Assembly: GCA_021811305.1 (NCBI GenBank)
Contig: JAJZPD010000009.1
Location: forward strand, 1-18,316
DNA length: 18,316 bases
Source: a bacterium
GTDB lineage: Bacteria > Patescibacteriota > Minisyncoccia > UBA6257 > Colwellbacteraceae
Direction: 5' to 3'
Part shown: positions 11,712 to 18,316 of the stretch, piece after piece
Position numbering within the stretch: position 1 is the stretch's first letter
Layout of the letters: the number at the start of each line of letters is the position of its first letter
The notes under the pieces: generated by a model
What the model was told of the DNA's origin: nothing
The model's database searches: none
The model's input: only the letters and a program-made list of their open reading frames with translations
Program-made: the position numbers and the translations under genes

Positions 11712-13838
11712 ATGCCTAGAATTCCGTTAGACACTCCCCTTGGCGAGCTGCACGGCGTCGGACCCCGCTTCGTCTCCAAGCTGAAGAAGCTCGGAATAAC
11801 CACCGTCCGCGACCTCCTCTGGCACTTCCCGAGCCGTTACGAAGACTGGAGCAGCGTGGCAAAAATCGCCGAGCTTAAGCCCGGCGATTCGCGGACGATT
11901 CGCGCTCGTGTTGAAAAGATTAATGTGAAAAAAGCGTGGAGGCGCCGAATGCTCATCGTTGAAGCCGTGATTGCCGACGACTCCGGATCAATCAAGGCGA
12001 TCTGGTTCAATCAGCCCTATATTAAAAATATCCTAAAGCCCGAAACGGTCGCTAACTTCGCCGGCAAAGTTGCGGTCCGCGACGGCAAGCCTTATCTCTC
12101 CAATCCGGCCTACGAGCTTGCTGACGCGCTGCAAGAAACCAAGCATACCGGCCGCCTCGTGCCGATCTACCCGGAAACAAAAGGCCTTACCTCGAAGGGC
12201 CTGCGTTTTTTAACTTTGCCCATCCTGGAAAACGCCGAGCCGGCGGAAGAATTCCTGCCGGAAGAAACGCTAAAGGTCAACCGCTTGCCGGAAATTAACC
12301 AGGCCCTTAAATCCATTCATTTTCCAACAAAACTTTCGGAAGCGGAAAGCGCCAGGAGGCGCTTCGCTTTCGAAGATCTCTTTCTTCTGCAGCTCAACAA
12401 CATCAACCTGCGCTCGACTCTTTTGAAGCAGAAGGCGCCGCAAATCAAGGTAAACGGCGGCCGGTTGAAAGAATTGATCAAAGGGCTGCCGTTCGAACTG
12501 ACCGCTTCCCAAAATAAGGCACTCGACGAAATAACATCGGACTTATCGGCGAGGCATCCGATGAACCGACTTCTACAGGGAGATGTCGGCTCGGGAAAAA
12601 CCATCGTCGCCGGCCTGGCCGCGGTTTGTGCTTCCGAAGAAGACTACCAGGTCGCACTCATGGCTCCGACCGAAATACTAGCCAGACAGCACTACCGGAC
12701 TCTCTTGAAATTCTTCGGCGACTCGGGAATCGGCATCGGACTACTAATCTCCAAAGAGGCGCGCGCGAGTTACGGCGAAGGATTGGAATCGGCGTTTTCC
12801 AAGCCGGAAGTTCTCAAAGAATTGGCCGCAAACCGGCTGAAAATAATTGTCGGCACCCACGCCTTGATCCAGAGTTCGGTTAAGTTCGCCGACTTGGGAT
12901 TTATAATCGTCGACGAGCAGCACCGTTTCGGCGTGGCCCAGAGGGCCGCGCTTACCGGCGCCAGGCCCGGAGCCATCCCCCACTTCTTAAGCATGTCCGC
13001 CACGCCTATTCCCCGGACGCTGATGATGACCGTCTTCGGCGATCTCGATGTCTCACTCATTCCGGAACTGCCAAAAGGAAGAAAAGAGATAATCACGAAA
13101 ATCGTCGCGCCGGAGAATCGCAATAAGGCTTATGGCTTTATTAAGGGCCAAATTCAGCGGGGACGGCAGGCGTTCGTCATCTGTCCGCGCATCGAACCAA
13201 GCGAGGCCGAAAACGAATATCTTCTGACGAAGGAAGAGGAAAAAAACCTGGAAATAAAATCGGTTAAAGAGGAGTTTGATAAACTATCCAAGCGCATCTT
13301 TCCCGATCTCGCTGTCGGAATGCTGCACGGGAAGATGACCGCAAAAGAAAAGGAAGAGGTTATGAAGAAATTCTCTGCCGGGGAAATCGGCGTATTGGTC
13401 TCCACCTCGGTAGTCGAGGTCGGCGTCGACGTTCCGAATGCGACAATTATGATGATCGAGGGGGCGGACAGGTTCGGGCTATCTCAGCTTTATCAGTTCC
13501 GGGGCCGAGTCGGCCGCGGCGAACACCAGTCGTTTTGCTTCCTGTTCTCCGAGTCCGGATCCCGATCGGGTTATCTCAGACTTAATTCTCTCCTTACGGC
13601 TAAAAACGGCTTCGAGCTGGCGGAGGAGGATCTTAAGCTGCGCGGCCCCGGCGAGTTTCTGGGACAGGAGCAGGCCGGAATGCCTGATGTCGCAATGCGC
13701 TCGTTAAACAACCTGGAGTTGGTCAAAGCGACCCGGGAAGCGGCGGAAGAAGTCCTGCGCTCCAGTCCGGGACTTAGAGAGTATCCGCGGCTGCGCGAGA
13801 AGCTGCGGGAGTTTTCCAGCGATATTCACTTGGAATAG
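11712..13838 (+). CDS. recG: ATP-dependent DNA helicase RecG
   Basis: Superfamily 2 helicase that remodels stalled replication forks and Holliday junctions. It is 708 aa from ATG 11712, close to the usual 680-710. The N-terminal wedge/OB region begins with a helix-hairpin-helix-like GVGPRFVSKLKKLGI at 15-29. Walker A GDVGSGKT is at 290-297, MAPTEILA at 317-324, DEQHRFG at 401-407, SATPIPRT at 429-436, and motif VI QFRGRVGRG at 595-603. RecG-type C-terminal LKLRGPGEFLG follows. The open frame extends 15 codons further upstream, but that part is not RecG-like and would overlap the promoter, so MPRIPLDTPLGELHGVG is taken as the N-terminus. The stop is TAG. It appears to be monocistronic. Confidence 0.95.
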   Translation: MPRIPLDTPLGELHGVGPRFVSKLKKLGITTVRDLLWHFPSRYEDWSSVAKIAELKPGDSRTIRARVEKINVKKAWRRRMLIVEAVIADDSGSIKAIWFNQPYIKNILKPETVANFAGKVAVRDGKPYLSNPAYELADALQETKHTGRLVPIYPETKGLTSKGLRFLTLPILENAEPAEEFLPEETLKVNRLPEINQALKSIHFPTKLSEAESARRRFAFEDLFLLQLNNINLRSTLLKQKAPQIKVNGGRLKELIKGLPFELTASQNKALDEITSDLSARHPMNRLLQGDVGSGKTIVAGLAAVCASEEDYQVALMAPTEILARQHYRTLLKFFGDSGIGIGLLISKEARASYGEGLESAFSKPEVLKELAANRLKIIVGTHALIQSSVKFADLGFIIVDEQHRFGVAQRAALTGARPGAIPHFLSMSATPIPRTLMMTVFGDLDVSLIPELPKGRKEIITKIVAPENRNKAYGFIKGQIQRGRQAFVICPRIEPSEAENEYLLTKEEEKNLEIKSVKEEFDKLSKRIFPDLAVGMLHGKMTAKEKEEVMKKFSAGEIGVLVSTSVVEVGVDVPNATIMMIEGADRFGLSQLYQFRGRVGRGEHQSFCFLFSESGSRSGYLRLNSLLTAKNGFELAEEDLKLRGPGEFLGQEQAGMPDVAMRSLNNLELVKATREAAEEVLRSSPGLREYPRLREKLREFSSDIHLE

Positions 13839-13854
13839 CTTGTTTTCTTAAGTC

Positions 13855-13883
13855 TTGACATACTATTGACGAATATATAGAAT
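13855..13883 (+). promoter_or_regulatory. strong promoter of the interrupted gene at 13990
   Basis: Perfect -35 TTGACA (13855-13860), a 17-nt spacer, and -10 TAGAAT (13878-13883, five of six matches). The predicted leader is about 100 nt and contains a possible 6-bp CTAGCT/AGCTAG pairing (13936-13941 with 13968-13973) just before the Shine-Dalgarno. Confidence 0.75.
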
Positions 13884-13989
13884 CGTTTCGTTGTTCCTTG
13901 TTGTTTTAAGGCGGTTATTTCAAGGGCCGGTCCGACTAGCTCTTCGAATACCCGTCTTCTCTCACTAAGCTAGAAAGAGGAGGATACGT

Positions 13990-14292
13990 ATGATGACTGA
14001 GTCGCGTTTAGAGTCGGCTCGGAAGGAGTTGTCGATGATTCGCTTAACAATGGCGGGGCGCTTTTGCGGCGCGCGCGAATGGACAAAGCTCGGCCGGCTT
14101 CTTACCGAAGAAGAGCTAAACCTGTTGCCGGAAATTCCGTGGGGAGACGAGATTCTCACCTCGCCCTGCCCGTTCTTTCCTGACAAATCAGTCAGCCAGA
14201 CCCATCTACTTTTCTTAAGTGTTTCCGAGTCGATCCGCTCGCTAACCGAACTCTTCCCAAAGCGGTTCGCGCGTTCGGACAACGAGGCTTGA
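13990..14292 (+). CDS. hypothetical protein, N-terminal part of a frame interrupted by TGA
   Basis: 100 aa with a strong AGGAGG (13978-13983) 6 nt before ATG 13990; a second ATG follows directly. Visible segments are a helical N-terminus (LESARKELSMIRLTMAGRF), then LLPEIPWGDEILTSPCPFF and SQTHLLFLS. It ends at TGA 14290-14292, and the same frame continues through CAT into ATG 14296 without any other stop. I recall single-chain Parcubacteria proteins in which an IPW...PCPF...THFxFLG block precedes a WYLxPI...LLPxEY block, so this is probably the first half of one such protein. That is from memory and unverified. No known function. It could be a nonsense-mutated gene, a readthrough gene, or two coupled small proteins. 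Confidence 0.65.
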   Translation: MMTESRLESARKELSMIRLTMAGRFCGAREWTKLGRLLTEEELNLLPEIPWGDEILTSPCPFFPDKSVSQTHLLFLSVSESIRSLTELFPKRFARSDNEA

Positions 14293-14295
14293 CAT

Positions 14296-14643
14296 ATGAA
14301 AGAGAACGAGGAGTTTACCACTATAACTTCCTCGCTCTCCTGGCACCTGATACCAATTACGCCCATCTCGGCCTTCGCGAACAAAAGTTATGAGGAGCAG
14401 CTCGCGCTCCTACCAGAAGGGTATCGGGCGATGAACGCCATCGACGCCACAATCGAACATCTTCTCTACCGCTCTTCCTTCAGCAGGCCACTTCTGGAAT
14501 CCGGTCATTGGAGAAACTGTCGAGACCTCACCAAAGACGGCAAAGTGGTTAAGGTCTGTGAAACCGATAGTGGCGTCTCCTACGGCAGATACCCAGAGTA
14601 TCCGCGGCCGACAACGACGCTAGCAATTGAGAGAAAGCCATAA
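14296..14643 (+). CDS. hypothetical protein, C-terminal part after the in-frame TGA
   Basis: 115 aa in the same frame as the preceding 100-aa segment, separated only by TGA and CAT. The sequence WHLIPITPI...SYEEQLALLPEGYRAMNAIDATIEHLLY fits the second half of the protein family described for the preceding feature. No enzymatic motif or membrane segment is seen. A weak GAGG 8 nt before ATG 14296 could allow re-initiation, so a separate coupled protein is possible. An intrinsic terminator follows 16 nt after the TAA stop, ending this two-part unit. Confidence 0.6.
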   Translation: MKENEEFTTITSSLSWHLIPITPISAFANKSYEEQLALLPEGYRAMNAIDATIEHLLYRSSFSRPLLESGHWRNCRDLTKDGKVVKVCETDSGVSYGRYPEYPRPTTTLAIERKP

Positions 14644-14659
14644 ACTGCACCCAAACCCG

Positions 14660-14690
14660 ATCCCCGACGGACATCCGCCGGGGATTTTTT
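14660..14690 (+). terminator. intrinsic terminator after the interrupted gene
   Basis: ATCCCCG-A-CGG, loop ACAT, CCG-C-CGGGGAT with one A-C mismatch, followed by six T. Confidence 0.85.
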
Positions 14691-14695
14691 GTTAT

Positions 14696-14731
14696 AAAAA
14701 AGTGCCCCGCCTTTCCGAAGAAAGACGGGGC
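14696..14731 (-). terminator. intrinsic terminator of the minus-strand small membrane-protein gene
   Basis: Stem GCCCCG (14704-14709), one C-A mismatch, CTTTC/GAAAG, loop CGAA. On the minus strand it is followed after three bases by six T (14696-14701). It sits back-to-back with the plus-strand terminator at 14660-14690. The plus side also has a T-run, so it may act in both directions. Confidence 0.8.
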
Positions 14732-14738
14732 GATATTT

Positions 14739-15043
14739 TTACTTTGGCTTTTCTTCCAACGGGGAGAGGATTCCCCACACAATGAAGGCGACGCCGCCGA
14801 CGGTAAAAGCGATGGGAATCGCCATTGGCGCCGACATTTCGAGGCCCATGACCAGCGCAAAGTTGGCTAGCCCCTTAAACAGAACGCCGGCGCCTACTCC
14901 GGCCGAGCCGAGCACCACCTTGGTGATCGGGCTCTGCGAATAAAAGCATTTACGTCTTGAGAGAGGACGACGTCTCCTTCATCGACGTAGACATCGCGGA
15001 TGAGTAGGCCGTCGTTCTTACTAACGACTCTAAACGGCTGCAC
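14739..15043 (-). pseudogene. small two-helix membrane protein gene with a -1 frameshift
   Basis: A good promoter, a GGGAGG (15051-15056) 7 nt before GTG 15043, and a downstream terminator mark a real transcription unit. The first frame reads 49 codons (MQPFRVVSKNDGLLIRDV...QDVNAFIRRA...) and stops at TAG 14894-14896. The -1 frame carries a convincing membrane protein end: YSQSPITKVVLGSAGVG, then two hydrophobic segments (VLGSAGVGAGVLFKGLANFALVMGL and about 20 residues later AIPIAFTVGGVAFIVWGIL), ending SPLEEKPK and TAA 14739-14741. The frames join at a T4 run (GCT TTT ATT), where reading back one base gives ...VNAF-YSQSP. The second frame has a TGA above the junction and no good start of its own. 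The cause may be a lost T, a sequencing error or programmed slippage. I recognise no named family. Confidence 0.65.
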
Positions 15044-15075
15044 GGCGATTCCTCCCACAGGTACAGGATGAACAA

Positions 15076-15104
15076 TAAATACGCCTTAAGCGGAAAATTG
15101 TCAA
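15076..15104 (-). promoter_or_regulatory. promoter of the small membrane-protein gene
   Basis: Perfect -35 TTGACA (15099-15104), a 17-nt spacer, and a weaker -10 TATTTA (15076-15081). The leader of about 25 nt leads into the GGGAGG ribosome binding site. Confidence 0.6.
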
Positions 15105-15114
15105 GCCGCGTACG

Positions 15115-16182
15115 TTAGCTATGCTTACTCAGACTTTCTGCCGCCCGGTTAAAAGCGTAAGCAGCCTCCTCTATCTCATCTCCGGTTTTGATGTTTATCC
15201 GGTAGTTTTTATCGTCCGACTGCAGGACCTCTAATCCCCTTTTTAATTCGGACAATGACTCAGTCAAATCGGCGGAGAAAGTCAGGCTGGAAACATAAAC
15301 AATCAAGGCGACTTCAAGCGAAGTTATCGCGAGGCCCAAATAAAATATTCCGGGCGGCAGATGCCCCTCGATGAAATTCCAGACCAGTGGCGCGTATAGA
15401 ACAACTCCTAAAATGATCGAGCTGAATCCCAAAAACATTATTTTTATCTTCAGCGGAAGAATTGTCTTGGGCTCGAGAATATCTCCGAAACTGGCAAGTA
15501 CTCCGTTCACTTTCTGCAGAACCCAGTGGCCGAAATTATAAAGAGTCAAAAAAGCTATCGGGGACATCGCTAAAGCCACCAGCAGATCCTTTATCGCCTG
15601 GTTACGGTTCGCGCCGGCAAAGACAACCAGCATAGCGTCTCCCAGCAGATATCCGCCGAAGCTGATAAAGAATCCTAGCAGGCTTATCCTCAAGGGGTAG
15701 TATGAAATAGAGTTGGATACGCTCTTAATCCGATCTTTGGTGATGGTAGAAATATTGGAAGAGTAATCCTTTAAGAAAAGGTCGAACTCGCGAAACCAGC
15801 GGAGAGCGACGAATATGAATACCCCGCCAAGCGCGGCCACTTCCAAAAAATACTCCAGCGCGGCGAAGCTTATCTGTCGGCTGGTTAGATGGAGCGCAAA
15901 AGCCGACTGCAGGGGCCCGATAACCCAGAAGATGACTGCGATTGTGGCTATAAGGGAGGAGATCAGCGTTCTTTTTATTTCCGACTGGGGATTTTTGGGC
16001 CACAGCAGCAAAATCAAGACGGCTGACAAAAAAACCAAAAGCACCAGCCACCAGGCGAAAGTGTTCCAGCCGTAATGATCTCCGACTAAGAAATCAGAAA
16101 TGGAAACTTTTATCGAAAAAACCCAGACGACGGCGAGCAGGAAAAGGACTATCGCGCTTATCCAACGCCTAATGTGATCCAT
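15115..16182 (-). CDS. multi-pass membrane protein with C-terminal HAMP domain, no output domain
   Basis: 355 aa. About eight hydrophobic segments lie near residues 8-26, 43-61, 73-91, 106-127, 163-185, 197-214, 246-266 and 277-299. The C-terminal 55 residues look like a HAMP signal-relay domain: after the last membrane helix comes SADLTESLSELKRGLEVLQSD, then the DE-containing turn KTGDEIEEAAYAFNRAAESL. No kinase, methyl-accepting or cyclase domain follows, so it would have to signal through a partner. The closest candidate is the GGDEF protein upstream, but tRNA-Ser lies between them. The start is ATG 16182 with a possible TATAGT box (16197-16202) 14 nt upstream and no Shine-Dalgarno. The region 16203-16287 shows no gene and no clear terminator. 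Confidence 0.75.
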   Translation of the reverse strand: MDHIRRWISAIVLFLLAVVWVFSIKVSISDFLVGDHYGWNTFAWWLVLLVFLSAVLILLLWPKNPQSEIKRTLISSLIATIAVIFWVIGPLQSAFALHLTSRQISFAALEYFLEVAALGGVFIFVALRWFREFDLFLKDYSSNISTITKDRIKSVSNSISYYPLRISLLGFFISFGGYLLGDAMLVVFAGANRNQAIKDLLVALAMSPIAFLTLYNFGHWVLQKVNGVLASFGDILEPKTILPLKIKIMFLGFSSIILGVVLYAPLVWNFIEGHLPPGIFYLGLAITSLEVALIVYVSSLTFSADLTESLSELKRGLEVLQSDDKNYRINIKTGDEIEEAAYAFNRAAESLSKHS

Positions 16183-16287
16183 TGCTTTAATTATGAACTA
16201 TAACAATGAAACTGCAACGGTGGATAATTCTTAAAAAACTTGTCTCGATGGAAGTGCTCCGCGTTGAAAGTTTTAGTGAAGCGAAAG

Positions 16288-16372
16288 CGGAGAGGGAGGG
16301 ATTCGAACCCTCGATACCTTGCGGTATACGCGCTTTCCAAGCGCGCGCACTAGGCCTCTATGCGACCTCTCC
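16288..16372 (-). tRNA. tRNA-Ser(GGA)
   Basis: 85-nt class II tRNA: acceptor GGAGAGG/CCTCTCC with discriminator G (serine identity), anticodon stem CGCGC/GCGCG with loop TTGGAAA (anticodon GGA, codon TCC), long variable stem ATACC-GCAA-GGTAT, T arm GAGGG-TTCGAAT-CCCTC. No encoded CCA. It starts only 14 nt after the GGDEF stop codon and has no visible promoter, so it is probably processed from the GGDEF transcript. Confidence 0.93.
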
Positions 16373-16386
16373 AAACAAATAGAAGA

Positions 16387-16971
16387 CTAAGGGATATCGC
16401 TGAATTTTACAACCTGGTTTTTGCCCCCTTTCTTGGCGACGTACATCGCCTTGTCCGCCCGATCGATGAGTTTGCCAAGGTCGTCTTTTAATCGAAATTC
16501 GGTGACGCCAAAGCTGGCTGACAAGGGTATTTTTTTCTTCTTAAAAGCGAGCTTTTTGTCCGCAACGGCTCGGCGTAAATTTTCCGCCACCAGCGCTCCG
16601 TCTTTCTCGTTAGCCCCGAGTAAGGCGATAACAAACTCCTCTCCTCCCCACCGACCGACGAAGTCGCTTTGCCGAACGCCATCGGCTAAAGTTTGGGCCA
16701 CGTCCTTTAGGGCCGCGTCTCCTGCATCGTGGCCGTAAGTGTCGTTCAGTTTTTTAAAATTATCGATATCCAACATCACCAGGCACAAGGCGGTCAGGCT
16801 AAACTTAGCCTTGGACCGGCCGTGCGCGCGTCCGCGCTCGACGGCGGCTAGGATTTTCTGCACCTCTTCGATAAATCCGCGGCGGTTGTAAACGCCGGTC
16901 AGCGGATCCTTGTAGACCAAGAGGCGCAGCTTCGCTATTTCTTTTCTTAATGCGGATAATTCGCTAGCCAC
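16387..16971 (-). CDS. GGDEF diguanylate cyclase
   Basis: Makes cyclic di-GMP from two GTP. It is 194 aa: a short N-terminal helix (SELSALRKEIAKLRLLV, likely coiled-coil dimeriser) joined to one GGDEF domain. DPLTGVYNRRGF is at 22-33, metal-binding Asp68 lies in LDIDNFKKLND, and the catalytic GGEEF is at 109-113. The product-inhibition site RxxD (RQSD, 100-103) sits the canonical five residues before it. All residues needed for activity appear present. There is no sensor domain, so regulation must come from another protein. The start is GTG 16971; the preceding in-frame codon is a stop, and no Shine-Dalgarno is seen. It follows the 92-aa gene by 13 nt. Confidence 0.92.
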   Translation of the reverse strand: MASELSALRKEIAKLRLLVYKDPLTGVYNRRGFIEEVQKILAAVERGRAHGRSKAKFSLTALCLVMLDIDNFKKLNDTYGHDAGDAALKDVAQTLADGVRQSDFVGRWGGEEFVIALLGANEKDGALVAENLRRAVADKKLAFKKKKIPLSASFGVTEFRLKDDLGKLIDRADKAMYVAKKGGKNQVVKFSDIP

Positions 16972-16984
16972 TTATTCAGACGTT

Positions 16985-17263
16985 TTACGAACGAGCGATC
17001 TTTTTTAAATCCTCCTTCGCACGCGCTAGATCCATCAATGCAGACAATCCTTCCTCTTTAAATTTCATTAAAGCCTCGGCGTTTTCGCCGCTGTCTTGCA
17101 CCGCCTCGGAGAAAAAACCAAAGATCAAAGAATCTCTTACGTCTTCCGGGAACTCTTTAATATGCTCGATTACAAAATCGCGCACGCGCTTTTCATCGCC
17201 GGTCTTTACTAAATCTAACAACTTATTCTTAACCTCGCTTGGGATAGAAGAGTATTTATCCAT
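16985..17263 (-). CDS. 92-aa helical hypothetical protein
   Basis: Acidic, predicted all-helical soluble protein (IPSEVKNKLLDLVKTGDEKR, then VIEHIKEFPEDVRDSLIFGFF, then an amphipathic C-terminal helix). No motif is recognised. It lies 22 nt after the large helical protein and 13 nt before the GGDEF gene, in the same direction, so the three are probably one operon. A regulatory partner of the sensor-less cyclase is conceivable only from position. Confidence 0.7.
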   Translation of the reverse strand: MDKYSSIPSEVKNKLLDLVKTGDEKRVRDFVIEHIKEFPEDVRDSLIFGFFSEAVQDSGENAEALMKFKEEGLSALMDLARAKEDLKKIARS

Positions 17264-17285
17264 GTTGGGTGTTGTCTATTATTTA

Positions 17286-18316
17286 CTATTTAACAACCTC
17301 TTTTATTAGGCTGTCCAAGAAGATATTGAAAATTTCTCCCCAAAATCCGCTCTTTTTATTCTTCCCCATATATTCTTCAAGGAACTTAGACTCCACTTGG
17401 TCTGCCGGAATGCGTTCTTCTTCTGGTTTCTCATCGTTAGCTTCTACGAATTCCTCGTAACTCTTTTCTATTTCCTTTTTAGTTTTGTCTGCACTGCTGG
17501 AAAAACCAACAACTTCCTGGAAAGGAGTATCGTTCCTCTCCTCCTCCGGCTCCTCTTCGGACCTCAAGGCCCTCGTTAAATGACCTCGAATCTCTTCATT
17601 GCCCTTAATCACAGAGTTAAGTAGCCGGCCGGTCGATCCAAAATTGTCATCTAATCTTTTAGTTAACGACTCCAGTTCCGTGGGAGAAATTACTACTCCC
17701 TGCTTCTCCATTTCCTTAATTTGCGCGACAACGCTTTCCTGACTATTCTTCGAGCGAAGCCTTCGGAAAAATCCAATCTCTCCTCGTACGGCTGCGGCGA
17801 CCTGTTCAGCCGAAGGATTTTCTGGAAGATTTGCCAAGATCTTACTCATGCTGTCCTCGCTGATCCCATACCGCGAAATAAATTCCCCTATTTTACCATC
17901 GACCTCCTTCATCCTAGAGCGCGTTGCCTCTAACTTATTTAAGCTTGTCGTCAACCTTTCAAAGGAACTATCGCCCGAGACGGCCATTAATGAAAGCTGT
18001 CTCTCCACCGCATCGCGCAAAGCTTCTACTCCCACCCCTTCAGCCAGTCGCTGTAAATATTCGTTGCTGCCAATAATAGTTTGAAGCTCTTGACCTCCGA
18101 GCATCTCTTTAAGATTGGAAGCGGCTTCCATTCTTTCAAAGAATCCATTTCTAGCGTCGCTTAAAGCAAGCAGCTCTTCGGAACTAAGCGTCTCTCCGGA
18201 AGCCAATTTCTTCGCCAATTCAGCGCCGTTCTCAACGTGCGCGCCCACGTACGATCCGAATAGCGATGACTCTTCCTTGTCTTTTAGAATTTCAACTACC
18301 GTTGGCAGTTTTAGAT
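17286..18316 (-). CDS. large helical/coiled-coil hypothetical protein, N-terminus beyond the right edge
   Basis: The frame stays open to the window edge (LKLPTVVEILKDKEE... at the edge, then SSLFGSYVGAH), so the GTG at 18248 is probably not the start. The 343 visible residues are charged and mostly helical, with coiled-coil-like stretches (SLNKLEATRSRMKEVDGKI and VVAQIKEMEKQGVVISP). An acidic, probably disordered linker (SEEEPEEERNDTPF) precedes a C-terminus GFWGEIFNIFLDSLIKEVVK that looks like an amphipathic helix. No enzymatic motif, signal peptide or family is recognised in the visible part. The stop is TAG, and the 92-aa gene follows 22 nt later. Confidence 0.7.
   Translation of the reverse strand, partial: LKLPTVVEILKDKEESSLFGSYVGAHVENGAELAKKLASGETLSSEELLALSDARNGFFERMEAASNLKEMLGGQELQTIIGSNEYLQRLAEGVGVEALRDAVERQLSLMAVSGDSSFERLTTSLNKLEATRSRMKEVDGKIGEFISRYGISEDSMSKILANLPENPSAEQVAAAVRGEIGFFRRLRSKNSQESVVAQIKEMEKQGVVISPTELESLTKRLDDNFGSTGRLLNSVIKGNEEIRGHLTRALRSEEEPEEERNDTPFQEVVGFSSSADKTKKEIEKSYEEFVEANDEKPEEERIPADQVESKFLEEYMGKNKKSGFWGEIFNIFLDSLIKEVVK

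Noticed and set aside
14549..14860. 103-codon minus-strand open frame near the terminators
   Set aside because: It runs through both intrinsic terminators and overlaps the end of the membrane-protein frame; its composition is not protein-like.
16976..17263. Toxin-antitoxin pair formed by the 92-aa protein and a neighbour
   Set aside because: The neighbours are a GGDEF enzyme and a large helical protein; no toxin or DNA-binding antitoxin motif is visible.
1..18316. Genome using TGA as a glycine codon (Gracilibacteria/Absconditabacteria code)
   Set aside because: ppsA, recG, cca, eno and the glycerate kinase are full length with no internal TGA, which would not occur if TGA were a regular sense codon.

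Overview
The window looks like a chromosomal segment of a bacterium with a small genome, most probably a Patescibacteria (CPR) member of the Parcubacteria type. This is inference. It rests on short hypothetical proteins of a style I associate with Parcubacteria, tRNAs without an encoded CCA, several genes with almost no 5' leader, and an intein-bearing phosphoenolpyruvate synthase. No rRNA or ribosomal-protein marker is present to place it more precisely. Base composition looks close to balanced by eye.

Left part (1-6846, minus strand): a tight four-gene operon reads glycerate 2-kinase, PEP synthase (ppsA), enolase (eno) and a D-lactate-dehydrogenase-type 2-hydroxyacid dehydrogenase that runs off the left edge. 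The gaps are 9 nt, an 8-nt overlap and 6 nt. The enzymes fit a continuous path: glycerate, 2-phosphoglycerate, PEP, pyruvate, D-lactate. PpsA carries a 419-residue LAGLIDADG intein immediately before its catalytic phospho-histidine, so the gene makes no active enzyme unless the intein splices.

Middle-left (6900-8521): a divergent PgeF/YfiH-family gene has a good promoter and a near-perfect Shine-Dalgarno. It converges on a secreted Gln-rich protein gene.

tRNA/repeat region (8522-11660): a tRNA-Pro(CGG) is bracketed by copies of its own 5' and 3' halves and sits inside a 21-bp perfect inverted repeat. A small membrane protein and the CCA-adding enzyme follow. Then comes a tRNA-Arg(TCG) trailed by a run of perfect hairpins that ends in a second copy of the tRNA 3' end. 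After about 300 bp of degenerate A/T-rich repeats come a tRNA-Lys(CTT) and more palindromic repeats. The two tRNA-plus-hairpin loci are the least explained structures in the window.

Right part: recG (plus), then a strongly promoted plus-strand reading frame of about 217 codons interrupted once by an in-frame TGA. Back-to-back terminators separate it from a minus-strand small membrane-protein gene that needs a -1 frameshift in a T4 run. A minus-strand set follows: a multi-pass HAMP protein, tRNA-Ser(GGA), a GGDEF diguanylate cyclase, a 92-aa helical protein, and a large helical protein whose start lies beyond the right edge. None of the 14 gene ends seen here uses TGA, although long genes are open under the standard code.
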